64,000 bases of DNA from the NCBI RefSeq assembly GCF_010020825.1, contig NZ_JAACJE010000001.1, positions 1,736,001 through 1,800,000 of the forward strand, given 5' to 3'. The notes under the pieces were generated by a model. The model did not search any database. It saw only the letters and a program-made list of their open reading frames with translations, and was not told where the DNA came from. Numbering within the stretch: the first letter of the stretch is position 1; each line of letters begins with the position of its first letter. Shown in pieces: positions 28,207 through 36,997 of this stretch. The stretch comes from Acidovorax sp. 210-6. GTDB lineage: Bacteria > Pseudomonadota > Gammaproteobacteria > Burkholderiales > Burkholderiaceae_C. The position numbers and the translations under genes are program-made.

Positions 28207-28256
28207 CGGACTTTTAATCCGTTGGTCGCGTGTTCGAGTCACGCACGACCCACCAA
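28207..28256 (+). repeat. Right attachment repeat (attR), tRNA-Lys 3' fragment
   Basis: 50 bp identical to 9738-9787. It lacks the acceptor 5' strand and D arm, so it is not a working tRNA gene. It marks the outer end of the island. Confidence 0.93.
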
Positions 28257-28267
28257 ACTGCATAAGG

Positions 28268-28300
28268 AAACCCCGCTATCAAATCGGTAGCGGGGTTTTT
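28268..28300 (+). terminator. Original tRNA-Lys terminator beyond attR
   Basis: AAACCCCGCTA pairs with TAGCGGGGTTT around a 9-nt loop, followed by a run of Ts. A diverged counterpart is at 9798-9830. Confidence 0.85.
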
Positions 28301-28456
28301 TATTTTTTGTTGCTTGTATGCAAGCTGCAGGCACTGTGCCCAAATACAGCGCCAGCAGGAGAAAATCCGCCAAGGCGGGGGGCTGTTGGGCTTATGGATG
28401 TCACTGTCTTGCTCCACCAAGGCAAACCGCCCAACACCATCCAAACAGAAGCTGCC

Positions 28457-29659
28457 ATGACCCACGCCTTCATCTGCGACGCCATTCGCACCCCCATCGG
28501 CCGCTACGGCGGCGCGCTCAGCAGCGTGCGCACCGACGACCTGGCCGCCATCCCCCTGCGCGCCCTCATGGCGCGCAACCCCCATGTGGATTGGGAGGGC
28601 ATCACCGACGTGCTCTACGGCTGCGCCAACCAGGCCGGCGAAGACAACCGCAACGTCGCCCACATGGCCAGCCTGCTCGCGGGCCTGCCCCTGGAAGTGC
28701 CCGGCGCCACCATCAACCGCCTGTGCGGCTCCGGCCTGGACGCCGTGGGCACGGCCGCGCGTGCCATCAAGGCCGGCGAGGCCGGGTTGATGATCGCCGG
28801 TGGCGTGGAAAGCATGAGCCGCGCCCCCTTCGTCATGCCCAAGGCGGAAAGCGCCTTCAGCCGCAGCAACGCCGTCTATGACACAACAATAGGCTGGCGC
28901 TTCATCAACAAGCTGATGAAGGAAAAATACGGCGTGGACTCCATGCCCGAGACCGCCGAGAACGTCGCCCAGGAGTTCGAGATCGAACGCGAAGCCCAGG
29001 ACCGCATGGCCCTGGCCAGCCAGCTCAAGGCCGTCGCCGCCCAGAAGGCCGGCCACCTGGCCCGTGAAATCACCCCCGTCACCATCCCCCAGAAGAAAGG
29101 GGACGCCATCGTCGTGAGCCAGGACGAGCACCCGCGCGAGACCAGTCTCGAGGCCCTGGCCAAGCTCAAGGGCGTGGTACGGCCCGATGGCACGGTGACG
29201 GCAGGCAATGCCAGCGGCGTGAACGACGGCGCCTGCGCCCTGCTGCTGGCCAATGAGGCCAGCGCCGCCAGGAACGGCCTCACGCCCAAAGCCCGCATCG
29301 TTGGCATGGCCACGGCCGGCGTGGCCCCGCGCATCATGGGCATCGGCCCGGCACCGGCCACGCAGAAAGTGCTGGCGCAGACCGGCCTGAGCCTGGAGCA
29401 GATCGACGTCATCGAACTCAACGAAGCCTTCGCTGCGCAGGGCCTGGCGGTGCTGCGCCTGCTGGGCCTGCAGGACGACGACGCACGCGTCAACGCCTGG
29501 GGCGGCGCCATTGCGCTGGGCCACCCGCTGGGGGCCTCGGGCGCGCGCCTGGCGACCACGGCCGTCAACCGCCTGCACGCCACGGGCGGGCGCTACGCGC
29601 TGTGCACCATGTGCATTGGCGTGGGGCAGGGTATTGCTGTCATCTTGGAGCGGGTCTGA
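28457..29659 (+). CDS. pcaF: 3-oxoadipyl-CoA thiolase
   Basis: 400 residues from ATG 28457. Thiolase that cleaves 3-oxoadipyl-CoA to succinyl-CoA and acetyl-CoA, the last step of the beta-ketoadipate and phenylacetate routes. Nucleophile C90 in NRLCGSGLD, NEAFAAQ and GHPLGASG His-containing loops, and C386 in CTMCIGVGQG. The start FICDAIRTPIGRYGGALS is typical of PcaF/PaaJ. It is the first gene outside the island. No other aromatic-degradation gene is adjacent, so the exact pathway is open; an acetyl-CoA acetyltransferase role is less likely from the N-terminal sequence. Confidence 0.88.
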   Translation: MTHAFICDAIRTPIGRYGGALSSVRTDDLAAIPLRALMARNPHVDWEGITDVLYGCANQAGEDNRNVAHMASLLAGLPLEVPGATINRLCGSGLDAVGTAARAIKAGEAGLMIAGGVESMSRAPFVMPKAESAFSRSNAVYDTTIGWRFINKLMKEKYGVDSMPETAENVAQEFEIEREAQDRMALASQLKAVAAQKAGHLAREITPVTIPQKKGDAIVVSQDEHPRETSLEALAKLKGVVRPDGTVTAGNASGVNDGACALLLANEASAARNGLTPKARIVGMATAGVAPRIMGIGPAPATQKVLAQTGLSLEQIDVIELNEAFAAQGLAVLRLLGLQDDDARVNAWGGAIALGHPLGASGARLATTAVNRLHATGGRYALCTMCIGVGQGIAVILERV

Positions 29660-29764
29660 ACCAGGCCCACAAGAGCATGTACACAAGGCGATGAGCAGAC
29701 GCTGTGGCCTTGCTCATGTACCTTCGCCCCGTCTGGACGCACAGTTCCAGCACTGAAGTCAACA

Positions 29765-30571
29765 TCACCCGCCCGTTGCTTCCAGCACCTGTTGCACCAC
29801 CCATTGCGGATCGTCCAGCGGCAGGTCGTGGCCTGCGTGGGGGTGTTCCACCAGCGCGCAGCGCCAGGCGCGCGCCAGGGCGCGCGAGCATGCGCAGCGC
29901 ACCAGCCGGTCGTGCGTGCTGGCCAGCAGCAGCGTGGGCACGGGCGGCGGCGTAGGCGGGGCGCGGTAGCGGGCTGCGGCGGCCAGTTGGCGCAGCACAT
30001 TGGCGGCGCGCACCGGGCGCTGTTGGCGCGCCAGCACCCACTGGGGCAGCACCTCGGCATGGGCGGCGGGGTGGTTGCTGGTCATGCGCAGCACGGTGGT
30101 TTCGATCTGCAGCGGCGTGTGCGGCCACAGCAGCAGGCGGGCCAGCGTGGGCCAGTGCTGCGGCTGCATGCGGTGGTGCACCGGGCTGAACGGGCGCATG
30201 CTGGTGTTGATGAGCACGCAGCCCGCCACCTCTTCGGGTGCGCTGTGGGCCCATGCCGTGGCCACCATGGCGCCCAGCGACATGGCCAGCAGATGCACCG
30301 GCCCGCGCACACCCTGCGCGGCCAGCGCCTGGCGGCAGGCCTGCGCCATGGCGGGCACCGACCAGGGCGATGCCTGCGCGTGCAGGTGGCCGTTGCCGGG
30401 CAGGTCCAGCGTAAAGATGCGGTCGTGCGGCAGGGCCTGTGCCAGCAGCGGCACAAAGCGGCCCCAGTGCGTGGCCTCGCGCGTCAGGCCGCGCAGCAGC
30501 ACCCAGGTGCGGGGGGGGCGGGTGGCCGCAGCCTCCGTCGGGGGGGCTTCAGTACCAGGCGTCCAGGGCAT
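29765..30571 (-). CDS. Alpha/beta hydrolase
   Basis: 268 residues. Alpha/beta-hydrolase fold with the nucleophile elbow LLAMSLGAMVATAWA (Ser in MSLGA), an early oxyanion region LLRGLTREATHWG, DLPGNGHLHAQ, and a late catalytic pair LLASTHDRLV (Asp) and HPHAGHDLPLDDP (His). The Ser sits in S-L-G-A rather than the more common G-x-S-x-G, with M before it. Substrate unknown. Its start overlaps the end of the M14 peptidase gene by 23 bp, so the two are coupled. Confidence 0.85.
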   Translation of the reverse strand: MPWTPGTEAPPTEAAATRPPRTWVLLRGLTREATHWGRFVPLLAQALPHDRIFTLDLPGNGHLHAQASPWSVPAMAQACRQALAAQGVRGPVHLLAMSLGAMVATAWAHSAPEEVAGCVLINTSMRPFSPVHHRMQPQHWPTLARLLLWPHTPLQIETTVLRMTSNHPAAHAEVLPQWVLARQQRPVRAANVLRQLAAAARYRAPPTPPPVPTLLLASTHDRLVRCACSRALARAWRCALVEHPHAGHDLPLDDPQWVVQQVLEATGG

Positions 30572-31688
30572 GGCGGTGGTGGTGTTGGCGTGCCTCGCCC
30601 TGGGGCAGCCACTGGCTGTGGCTGGCGGCGGCGCGGGTCAGAAAGTCCAGCAGGCCCAGGTGGCGGCGCAGCACACGCTGGTGGCGGTGGGTGATGAGCG
30701 GGTTGAAGATGCCGTTGCGCGAGAACAGTTGCTGCGGGTTCTTCTTGATCCACAGCCACGAGCCCATCTCCAGCGTCAGCGGCAGAAACACCGTGCCGCT
30801 TTGCTGGCAGGCCTGCAGGTACAGGTGGTCCCACAGGTCGCCATGCGCCAGGTACTGTGCGCTTTGCGGCTCGATCACGTAGGGGTGCTGGCTGTGTGCC
30901 TGCAAAAAAATGTGCTGCAGCGCGTGCACTTCGGCCAGGTGCGCCATGGGTTCGCGCGTGTGGGCGTAGGGAAACCACAGCCGATCCGTCACGCCAAAGC
31001 CCGAATGGCAGTCCAGCGCCAGGCTGAAGGGGCGCCCCAGCAACTCGGTCTGCACCACGCTGCACAGTGCCTGGCTCTCGGCCTCCATGGGGTCGCCCAG
31101 GCGGCCCCGGTACCAGGGCAGGCCGCTGCTCAGGCGCTGGCCGCCCACCAAAAAAGGCACGCGGTCCCTGGCGTCCACCGGGGCATTGCGCATCAGGTCG
31201 ATGCCGCGCGGGTTGGCCCTTGTGGCGGCCCACATGCCGCCGGGGTTGACGATGGGCATGAACACCAGGCGTACCCGTTCCAGCAGGTGCTGCAAGGTGC
31301 TGTCCCACGGCAGGCGGTGCAGCACGCTTTGCAGGAAGGCAATCACCACCTGCGCACCAATGCGCTCCAGCCCGTGCACGCCACCAAAAAAGCCTGCCGC
31401 CGGGGCGCCGGGGTCGGTGCTGCCCAGGCCGATGGCATACACCGGAAACGCGGGCGCCTGCGGCAGTGCCACGTGGCAGACCTGCTGCACATGCAGGTGC
31501 TGCGCGTGCTGGGCCAGCAGGCGTTCCAGGGCGTCGAGTTCCGGCAGGTCGCGGGGCAGCACGGTGGCAGTGGGGCAGGTGGTCAGACGGGTGGCAGTGC
31601 AACGGCCCAGCATAGCGCCGCAGCCTGCGCCGACAAGGCCTGTGTTGTGGGCGGGTGCAGGGCTGGGGGTATGTCGCGCTGCTGTCAT
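30549..31688 (-). CDS. M14-family zinc carboxypeptidase-like protein
   Basis: 379 residues from ATG 31688; an internal ATG at 31613 would drop 25 poorly conserved residues. Zinc ligands H105-x-x-E108 (GGVHGLERIG) and H228 (LDCHSGFG), the substrate-binding RGIDLMRN, and a late catalytic Glu E307 in TLEMGSW. This is the M14 peptidase/succinylglutamate-desuccinylase fold. No signal peptide is evident, so it is probably cytoplasmic. Substrate unknown; coupled to the hydrolase downstream. Confidence 0.85.
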   Translation of the reverse strand: MTAARHTPSPAPAHNTGLVGAGCGAMLGRCTATRLTTCPTATVLPRDLPELDALERLLAQHAQHLHVQQVCHVALPQAPAFPVYAIGLGSTDPGAPAAGFFGGVHGLERIGAQVVIAFLQSVLHRLPWDSTLQHLLERVRLVFMPIVNPGGMWAATRANPRGIDLMRNAPVDARDRVPFLVGGQRLSSGLPWYRGRLGDPMEAESQALCSVVQTELLGRPFSLALDCHSGFGVTDRLWFPYAHTREPMAHLAEVHALQHIFLQAHSQHPYVIEPQSAQYLAHGDLWDHLYLQACQQSGTVFLPLTLEMGSWLWIKKNPQQLFSRNGIFNPLITHRHQRVLRRHLGLLDFLTRAAASHSQWLPQGEARQHHHRHALDAWY

Positions 31689-31736
31689 ACAGGCACGCTA
31701 CGGTGGCGGTTCCCATCGCCTTGATTGGAGAGCACC

Positions 31737-31871
31737 ATGCAAGCACACCACCGCCGCACCCGATCGCGTGGCCTTTGGCCCCTGTTGCTTCTGGCCGCCG
31801 CGCTGGCTGGCGGCTTGATGGAGTTGCTGGCGCTGCAGCGCTCGCGCCTGCTGCATGGCCGGTTGCGGTGA
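31737..31871 (+). CDS. Small membrane peptide, 44 residues
   Basis: ATG 31737 follows a GGAG ribosome-binding site by 5 bp; stop TGA at 31869-31871. The N-terminus is basic (HHRRTRSRG), followed by one hydrophobic helix LWPLLLLAAALAGGLMELLA and a basic end (QRSRLLHGRLR). It starts 48 bp from the divergent M14 gene and precedes the transglutaminase-like gene by about 77 bp. Function unknown. Confidence 0.5.
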   Translation: MQAHHRRTRSRGLWPLLLLAAALAGGLMELLALQRSRLLHGRLR

Positions 31872-31948
31872 TTCGCACAGTCACCCATGCGACATTCCTT
31901 GCGCAACCGCATGTAACACCGCTGACTGCGGTTTGCTAAGGTGCGGGC

Positions 31949-32632
31949 ATGCCCCACCGCCCCGCACGCCCCCAGCACCTGCAGCCCACCCCCAGCATCG
32001 ACAGCGACCACCCCGCCGTGCAGGCCTTTGCCTGGCAGCACGCCCAGGGGCAGGACGAGCGCGAACGCGCCGTGGCCCTGTACCTGGCGGTGCGCGACGG
32101 CTTTCGGTACGACCCCTACCGCATCGACCTCTCGCCCAGCGGCATGCGCGCCAGCACCGTGCTGGCGCAGGGCCACGGCTGGTGTGTGCCCAAGGCCGTG
32201 CTGCTCACCGCCGCCTGCCGCGCGGCGGGCATACCGGCGCGGCTGGGCTTTGCCGACGTGCGCAACCACCTGAGCACCGAGCGCATGCGCCAGACCATGC
32301 AGACCGACCTGTTCATCTGGCACGGCTACACCGACCTGTGGCTGGGCGGGCGCTGGGTCAAGGCCACACCGGCCTTCAACATCGAGCTGTGCGAGCGCTT
32401 TGGCCTGCTGCCGCTGGAGTTTGATGGCCGCACCGACTCCCTCTACCACCCCTACGACCGCGCGGGCCAGCGCCACATGGAATACGTGCACCAGCGCGGC
32501 ACCTTCGACGACCTGCCGCTGGACGCCATGGTGCAGGACTTTGCCCGCGTCTATGGCCCCGGCCTGAGCGACAGCGCCGCGCTGCAGGGCGCCAGTTTTC
32601 AAGACGACGTACAACAGGAGACCGGCGCATGA
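31949..32632 (+). CDS. Transglutaminase-like cysteine protease-fold protein
   Basis: 227 residues. The nucleophile is C79 in GHGWCVPKAVLL and the His is in IWHGYTDLWL (H125). The third position, usually Asp, reads ATPAFN. These fit the bacterial transglutaminase-like superfamily (TGc), which includes proteases and amidases. No export signal. The stop overlaps the start of the thioesterase gene by ATGA (32629-32632), so they are co-translated. Specific function not known. Confidence 0.82.
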   Translation: MPHRPARPQHLQPTPSIDSDHPAVQAFAWQHAQGQDERERAVALYLAVRDGFRYDPYRIDLSPSGMRASTVLAQGHGWCVPKAVLLTAACRAAGIPARLGFADVRNHLSTERMRQTMQTDLFIWHGYTDLWLGGRWVKATPAFNIELCERFGLLPLEFDGRTDSLYHPYDRAGQRHMEYVHQRGTFDDLPLDAMVQDFARVYGPGLSDSAALQGASFQDDVQQETGA

Positions 32633-33126
32633 CTGCCCCCACCACGCCCACCGCCGCGCATTCCATGGCCCAGTCTCTCGCGCACCCTGCGGCAGACGTT
32701 CCGCCCGGCTTTGTGCCCTTTCCCGCGGGCGGCAACTTCATGCACATCAACGGCCCGCTGTACCTGCTGCACCAGGGGGAGGTGGTCAAATTCGGCATGC
32801 GCGTGCAGGAGCGCCACATCAACCCCATGGGCAACCTGCACGGCGGCATGATGGCCAGCTTTTGCGACATGCTGCTGCCCCTGTCCGTGCACTACCAGGA
32901 CGCCGCCCTGGCCCAGCGCTTCTTGCCGACCATCAGTCTTCAGATCGACTACCTCGCCCCGTCTCCCCTGGGCTGCTGGCTGGAGGGCACGGCCCAGCTC
33001 CTGCGCGCCACACGCTCCATGGTCTTTGCGCAAGGCCTGGTCACCGCCGACGGCGTGCCCTGCGCCCGCGCCAGCGGCGTGTTCAAGCTGGGGCCGCAGC
33101 GCCCGCAGGAAAGTACCGCGCCCTGA
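32629..33126 (+). CDS. PaaI-family hotdog thioesterase
   Basis: 165 residues. Hotdog fold with RHINPMGNLHGGMMASFCDM, the conserved HGG loop in front of the central helix, then ISLQIDYLAPSPLGCWLEG and the strand SMVFAQGLVTADGVPCARA. Members hydrolyse acyl-CoA or aryl-CoA thioesters. Coupled to the transglutaminase-like gene. Ends 17 bp from the convergent restriction-modification gene. Confidence 0.87.
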   Translation: MTAPTTPTAAHSMAQSLAHPAADVPPGFVPFPAGGNFMHINGPLYLLHQGEVVKFGMRVQERHINPMGNLHGGMMASFCDMLLPLSVHYQDAALAQRFLPTISLQIDYLAPSPLGCWLEGTAQLLRATRSMVFAQGLVTADGVPCARASGVFKLGPQRPQESTAP

Positions 33127-33143
33127 GGCGGTGCTGGCTGGGC

Positions 33144-36100
33144 TCAGCGCCAGGCCGTACCCTGGGGCGTAAGTACGGGCTGCGCGCGGCCCAGGGCTTC
33201 CAGGGTTTGCAGCAGCGTGGGCAGGCCTTTCTTCCAGGGGCCCCGGCCCTTGAAGCGCGCCTCGATGGCGGGCAGGGTCAGCGGCGCGGCGCTGGCGGCC
33301 AGCACAGCGGCCACGGCGCGCACCTGTTCGGGCAAGGTGGCGGGCCAGGGCTGGGCTGCGGGTTGCTCTGCTTTTGATAGCGGTCTTTCAATATCAAAAT
33401 CAGGCTCTGGCGCTTGCTGGACTTGCGCTAGATGCTCTTGAATTTGTAGCGAATTTTGCGGATTTTGAAAGGCCGGGCGCAGCCAGCGCACGCGGCCCTG
33501 GGCTTCTTCCTGGGCGCGCTGGGCGTTGAGCTGCACCAGGTGGGCCAGGATGTCGTCGGTGCTGGCCGCGGCGGGCAGGCCGTAGGCTTGCAGAACGGCG
33601 GCGTCCAGTTCGTCGTGCAGTTCGCGCAGCACACCCACCAGGCCCTGGGTGTGGATGGCTTTTTCCTTCGGTGTCAGCGGGCGGCCTTCGCGCAGGGCTT
33701 GCAGGACGTTGTACAGGCCTGTCAGCGTGAGTGGCGTGGTGGTTTGGGGTGGCGCTGTGGGTGTGGCTGTGGCTGTGGCTGTGGCTGTGGCTGTGGCTGT
33801 GGCTGTGGCTGTGGCTGTGGCTGTGGCTGTGGCGGGTAGTGCCGGGGCAGGCGGGGTCTGCGGGGCGCTCATACGCGCTTCGCTTGCGAAATCGCGCCCC
33901 GCAGACCCCACCTGCCCCAGCACGCGCTTGCGGTGTGCGTCGATGTGCTCGGCCAGATGGGCGATGCGCTCGCGCAGTTGCGGGGTCAGGCCGGTGTCTT
34001 CGGCGGGGAAGGGGAATGCCTCAAAACAGCGGGTTTTGACATACACCGGGTCATTGCCTACACCCAGCCACGAACCCGCTGCCAAAGCCCATTCAATGTG
34101 CAACTGGCTGGACAGCACGCCCAGGCTGTAGGCGTCGTCCAGAGCGATGGCCACCAGCTTGTTGTCCGGCAGGATGCTGGCATCCAAGAACTGGAAAGTG
34201 CGGTGTTTGCTGGTTTCCACCGTGGCGATATAGCGGCCCAGGCCAGCGAGTTGTTTGCGTAGTTTTGGATTAGTTTCGCCAAACAACCACCAGTTCTTTC
34301 GGCGGCTCTCGCGGTTGTTCTGGTCGCGTTCGGGTTTGACCTTTTCCAGCAACCACTGGTAAGCCGCCGGGTATTGCTCGCGCATTTGTTCGGCGCTCAG
34401 GCCAAAGGCATCAATAACCATCACGCCACGCGGCTTGTCGGTCAGGTCACGTCCATTGCGGTAAGGGCGCACGAGGGCGGGGGCGTTCAAGTGGGCCGCC
34501 TCTTCGGCTGTGACGATAAAGCCCGCACCGAAAAGCTGTACGCCCCGGTTGCCAAGGTTCTGATTGGCCTGCAATGCCTGCGCTGCTGCCACGTTGGCAC
34601 CCACGCTCAGGTCGGCATGGATGAGGCCGGGGCGTTCGGCCAGGGTTACGGCCACTTCGCCATGCTCGCCGGGCTGCTCATCCGTTACCGTGAGCACTTG
34701 CCCTTCGCCCGCGTCGGGTGCCAGCACCGTCATGGCAATGCGCACAGCGGCACCGTTGGCGCTGTCCACCCAGGGGTGATCGGGAATGGCCATCTTCAAG
34801 TGCGTGCCTTGATCCAGCGCGGCCTGCACCACGCGCCGGTTGAAGGTTTGGCGCAGGCTGTTGGTGGTAATCAGCCCCATGCGCTGCGCCTGCCCGCTGG
34901 CCACCTGCTGGGCGGCGTGGTGCCACCAGAACATCACAAAGTCGGCGCTCTCGGGCACTTCGGGCCAGGCGTCGCGCAGGGCTTGTACGTAGCCATCGCC
35001 CAGGGCAGCGCGCATGCTGGCGGCGCCAATAAACGGCGGGTTCCCCACAATGAAATCCGCTTGCGGCCAGTCGGCCTTGCGGGCGCCGATGTAGCGCCAC
35101 TGGGGTACCTGGGCTGCCTCGTCGGGGACGGGTTCGCCGGTCACGGGGTGGGGTTGGTAGCTGCGGCCGTCCCAGCGGCTGAGCAGGCGGCCGGCGTCGT
35201 CATACGCCAGTTCCTGCGCGTCCCAGGCGAGCACGGCGTCGCGGCATTCGATGTTGCCGTAGTTGTGCACCACGGGCGTGGCCACGCTGGCATGGCCGCG
35301 GGTGCGGATGTGCCATTGCAGGTAGCCAATCCACAGCACGAGTTCGGCCAGGGCGGCGGCGCGTTCGTTCAGTTCGATGCCGCGCAGTTGCTGCAGCGTC
35401 ACGGTTTCGCCTTCAAAGCCCAGGCGGCCCTGCAGGTGTTCGTGGGTGGTGCCCAGCTCCTGCAGTTGGTTGATGACTTCGCCCTCCAGGCGCTTGAGGT
35501 GCTCCAGCGTCACGTATAGGAAGTTGGCGCTGCCGCAGGCGGGGTCCAGCACGCGCACGGTGCACAGCCGGTGGTGAAAGCGCAGCACTTCGGCGCGGGC
35601 GGCTTCGAGCTTGGCTTGCTGGGCCTTGCCTTCCAGCTCGGCGGCTTCGCGGGCCAGCACCAGGGCGGCGGCGCGGGCGTATTCCCATTCCTGGCGCAGT
35701 GGGGCGATCACGGTGGGTTGCACCAGGCGCTCCACGTAGGCGCGGGGCGTGTAGTGCGCGCCCAGGGCGTGGCGTTCGGTGGGGTCCAGGGCGCGTTCGA
35801 GCAGGGTGCCGAAGATGGCGGGTTCCACTTCGCGCCAGTTGGCGCGGGCGGCTTGGATGAGCAGGTCGATTTGCTCTTCGCTGAGCAGCAGGCTGTAGTG
35901 CACGTGCTCTGCGCCCTTGAAGAGTTTGCCGTTGAAGTGCAGCACGTTCTTGGCCAGCGCGGCGCAAAAGCCGCCCCGGTCCATGTCGGCCCACAAAATG
36001 CGCAGCATGTGTTGCAGTGCCACGGGGTCGCCCCGGTGGGTTTGCAGCAGGCCCTGGAAAGCGCCTTTGGGCAGCAGTTCCACGTCTTCGGCAAACATGG

Positions 36101-36833
36101 AGAACAGGCAGCGGGTGAGGTAGGCTGCTACGATTTCAGGAGCTGCTTGCGCTTGTGTAACGGGCGCTGGAGCCATATTTGGCATCAAACCCAGGCTGGC
36201 TTCGAGCGACTGCGAAAGGCGCGCCAGCAGCGCGGCCACGTCGCGCGTGACCTGGGCGCTGATGCGTGCGGGGTTCAGGCTGTCGGGGTCGCACCAGATG
36301 CGGCGCAGGCGCTCGCGCACTTCGGGCCGGGCCAGGTCGGCCAGCAGCAGGCGGTGGCTGCGCGGGTCGGGGTAGGGGGTGTAGGTGGCGCCGCTCTGGC
36401 TGAATTCGGCATAGACCTCGATGACGTTGCCCACGTCCACCACCAGCACAAAGGGCGGGCGGCCTTCGGTGGCGGGCAGGGCGCGGGCGTAGCCCTCGGC
36501 CTGGCTGCGGGCGCGCAGCAGGCCGTCGTCAAAGCCTTTGGTGTGGGTGGGGGTCTTGAACTTTTTGGCCTCCAGCACAAAGTGGCCGCGCCGGTAGCAG
36601 TCAATGCGCCCAGGGCTGGTGCTGCCGTCGCCATGCGCAAAGGTGATGGGCCGCTCGAACATGTAGCTCTGCTCGGGCGTGGGGTGGGGCTTGTCCACAC
36701 CCAACAGCTCGCACAGGTCGATCACAAAGCTCTGCGCGCTGGCCAGTTCACTGGCGGTGCTGCCGCTCCAGCGGGCGATGAAGGCATGCGCTGCGGTGGT
36801 GGCAGCGTCGGTGTTGGTGGTGCTCTCTCCCAT
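33144..36833 (-). CDS. Single-chain MmeI-like (type IIL/IIG) restriction-modification enzyme
   Basis: 1229 residues combining nuclease and adenine methyltransferase. N-terminal nuclease core has D78 and E88-x-K90 (RIDCY, FVLEAKK); helical spacer 180-400; SAM motif [11 protein letters not shown] near 430; motif IV NPPF at 598-601; then a target recognition region (about 680-960). A low-complexity Ala-Thr run (residues 1000-1024) from a hexamer microsatellite separates it from a C-terminal helical domain ([15 protein letters not shown]...[18 protein letters not shown]) and a further tail. Two stretches, about residues 216-235 and 1128-1147, are read through from dispersed repeats. No separate methylase or specificity gene is adjacent, as expected. 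Confidence 0.87.
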   Translation of the reverse strand: MGESTTNTDAATTAAHAFIARWSGSTASELASAQSFVIDLCELLGVDKPHPTPEQSYMFERPITFAHGDGSTSPGRIDCYRRGHFVLEAKKFKTPTHTKGFDDGLLRARSQAEGYARALPATEGRPPFVLVVDVGNVIEVYAEFSQSGATYTPYPDPRSHRLLLADLARPEVRERLRRIWCDPDSLNPARISAQVTRDVAALLARLSQSLEASLGLMPNMAPAPVTQAQAAPEIVAAYLTRCLFSMFAEDVELLPKGAFQGLLQTHRGDPVALQHMLRILWADMDRGGFCAALAKNVLHFNGKLFKGAEHVHYSLLLSEEQIDLLIQAARANWREVEPAIFGTLLERALDPTERHALGAHYTPRAYVERLVQPTVIAPLRQEWEYARAAALVLAREAAELEGKAQQAKLEAARAEVLRFHHRLCTVRVLDPACGSANFLYVTLEHLKRLEGEVINQLQELGTTHEHLQGRLGFEGETVTLQQLRGIELNERAAALAELVLWIGYLQWHIRTRGHASVATPVVHNYGNIECRDAVLAWDAQELAYDDAGRLLSRWDGRSYQPHPVTGEPVPDEAAQVPQWRYIGARKADWPQADFIVGNPPFIGAASMRAALGDGYVQALRDAWPEVPESADFVMFWWHHAAQQVASGQAQRMGLITTNSLRQTFNRRVVQAALDQGTHLKMAIPDHPWVDSANGAAVRIAMTVLAPDAGEGQVLTVTDEQPGEHGEVAVTLAERPGLIHADLSVGANVAAAQALQANQNLGNRGVQLFGAGFIVTAEEAAHLNAPALVRPYRNGRDLTDKPRGVMVIDAFGLSAEQMREQYPAAYQWLLEKVKPERDQNNRESRRKNWWLFGETNPKLRKQLAGLGRYIATVETSKHRTFQFLDASILPDNKLVAIALDDAYSLGVLSSQLHIEWALAAGSWLGVGNDPVYVKTRCFEAFPFPAEDTGLTPQLRERIAHLAEHIDAHRKRVLGQVGSAGRDFASEARMSAPQTPPAPALPATATATATATATATATATATATATPTAPPQTTTPLTLTGLYNVLQALREGRPLTPKEKAIHTQGLVGVLRELHDELDAAVLQAYGLPAAASTDDILAHLVQLNAQRAQEEAQGRVRWLRPAFQNPQNSLQIQEHLAQVQQAPEPDFDIERPLSKAEQPAAQPWPATLPEQVRAVAAVLAASAAPLTLPAIEARFKGRGPWKKGLPTLLQTLEALGRAQPVLTPQGTAWR
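33393..33450 (-). repeat. Dispersed palindromic repeat, copy G (inside R-M gene)
   Basis: Reverse orientation contains CTAGCGCAAGTCCAGCAAGC then GCCAGAGCCTGATTTTGAT, a diverged version of copy A. It is read in frame as part of the C-terminal tail of the R-M protein. Confidence 0.65.
33762..33833 (+). repeat. Hexanucleotide microsatellite, 12 perfect TGTGGC units
   Basis: 72 bp of uninterrupted TGTGGC units; on the coding strand GCCACA, read as Ala-Thr. Gain or loss of units keeps the frame and changes the length of the linker in the R-M enzyme by two residues per unit. Confidence 0.95.
36132..36188 (+). repeat. Dispersed palindromic repeat, copy H (inside R-M gene)
   Basis: Contains AGCTGCTTGCGCTTGTGTAA then CGGGCGCTGGAGCCATATTT, close to copies C and F. 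Read antisense and in frame as [20 protein letters not shown]. Confidence 0.7.
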
Positions 36834-36997
36834 GCGCTGGATGATAGCGGGGTAGGGGTCGTGCTGAGGTGCCTGTCAGGTGCGGAGCTGGGTATGGGGG
36901 CGCAGCATTGGTAGGGCTCGCGGCGTGTGTTGGCAGCAATCGTGAGTTATTTCGACCCGTCAGGATGCTTGGCCAATGAGCGCGAAGTTTCGCTGCC

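Larger units (their letters stand above)
9738..28256. mobile_element. Integrated satellite-like genomic island in tRNA-Lys
   Basis: Bounded by a 50-bp perfect direct repeat (9738-9787 and 28207-28256) matching the tRNA-Lys 3' half. A tyrosine recombinase sits directly inside the right end, and similar putative integrase arm sites lie inside both ends. Cargo from right to left: integrase, HigBA-type toxin-antitoxin, unknown protein, excisionase-like HTH, zinc ribbon, CHC2 finger, Prim-Pol, DUF3987 helicase-like, terminase small subunit, two unknown genes, hsdSMR, two membrane proteins, ArdC-like, RadC, DUF1071 annealing protein, YqaJ exonuclease. No capsid, tail, portal, large terminase or conjugation genes are present, so it cannot move between cells alone. 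The layout suggests a helper-dependent phage satellite; that is inference. Confidence 0.93.

Noticed and set aside
28207..28256. A second tRNA-Lys gene
   Set aside because: Only the 3' half is present; the acceptor and D-arm 5' sequences are absent.
29660..29764. Terminator between pcaF and the hydrolase
   Set aside because: Only a weak ATGAGC/GCTCAT inverted repeat and no T tract.
33762..33833. CRISPR-like array
   Set aside because: Units are 6 bp without spacers; it is a microsatellite. No CRISPR repeats or cas genes were seen in the window.
36834..36997. Doc- or MazF-type toxin downstream of the AbrB-like gene
   Set aside because: No frame of sufficient length or motif in this stretch.
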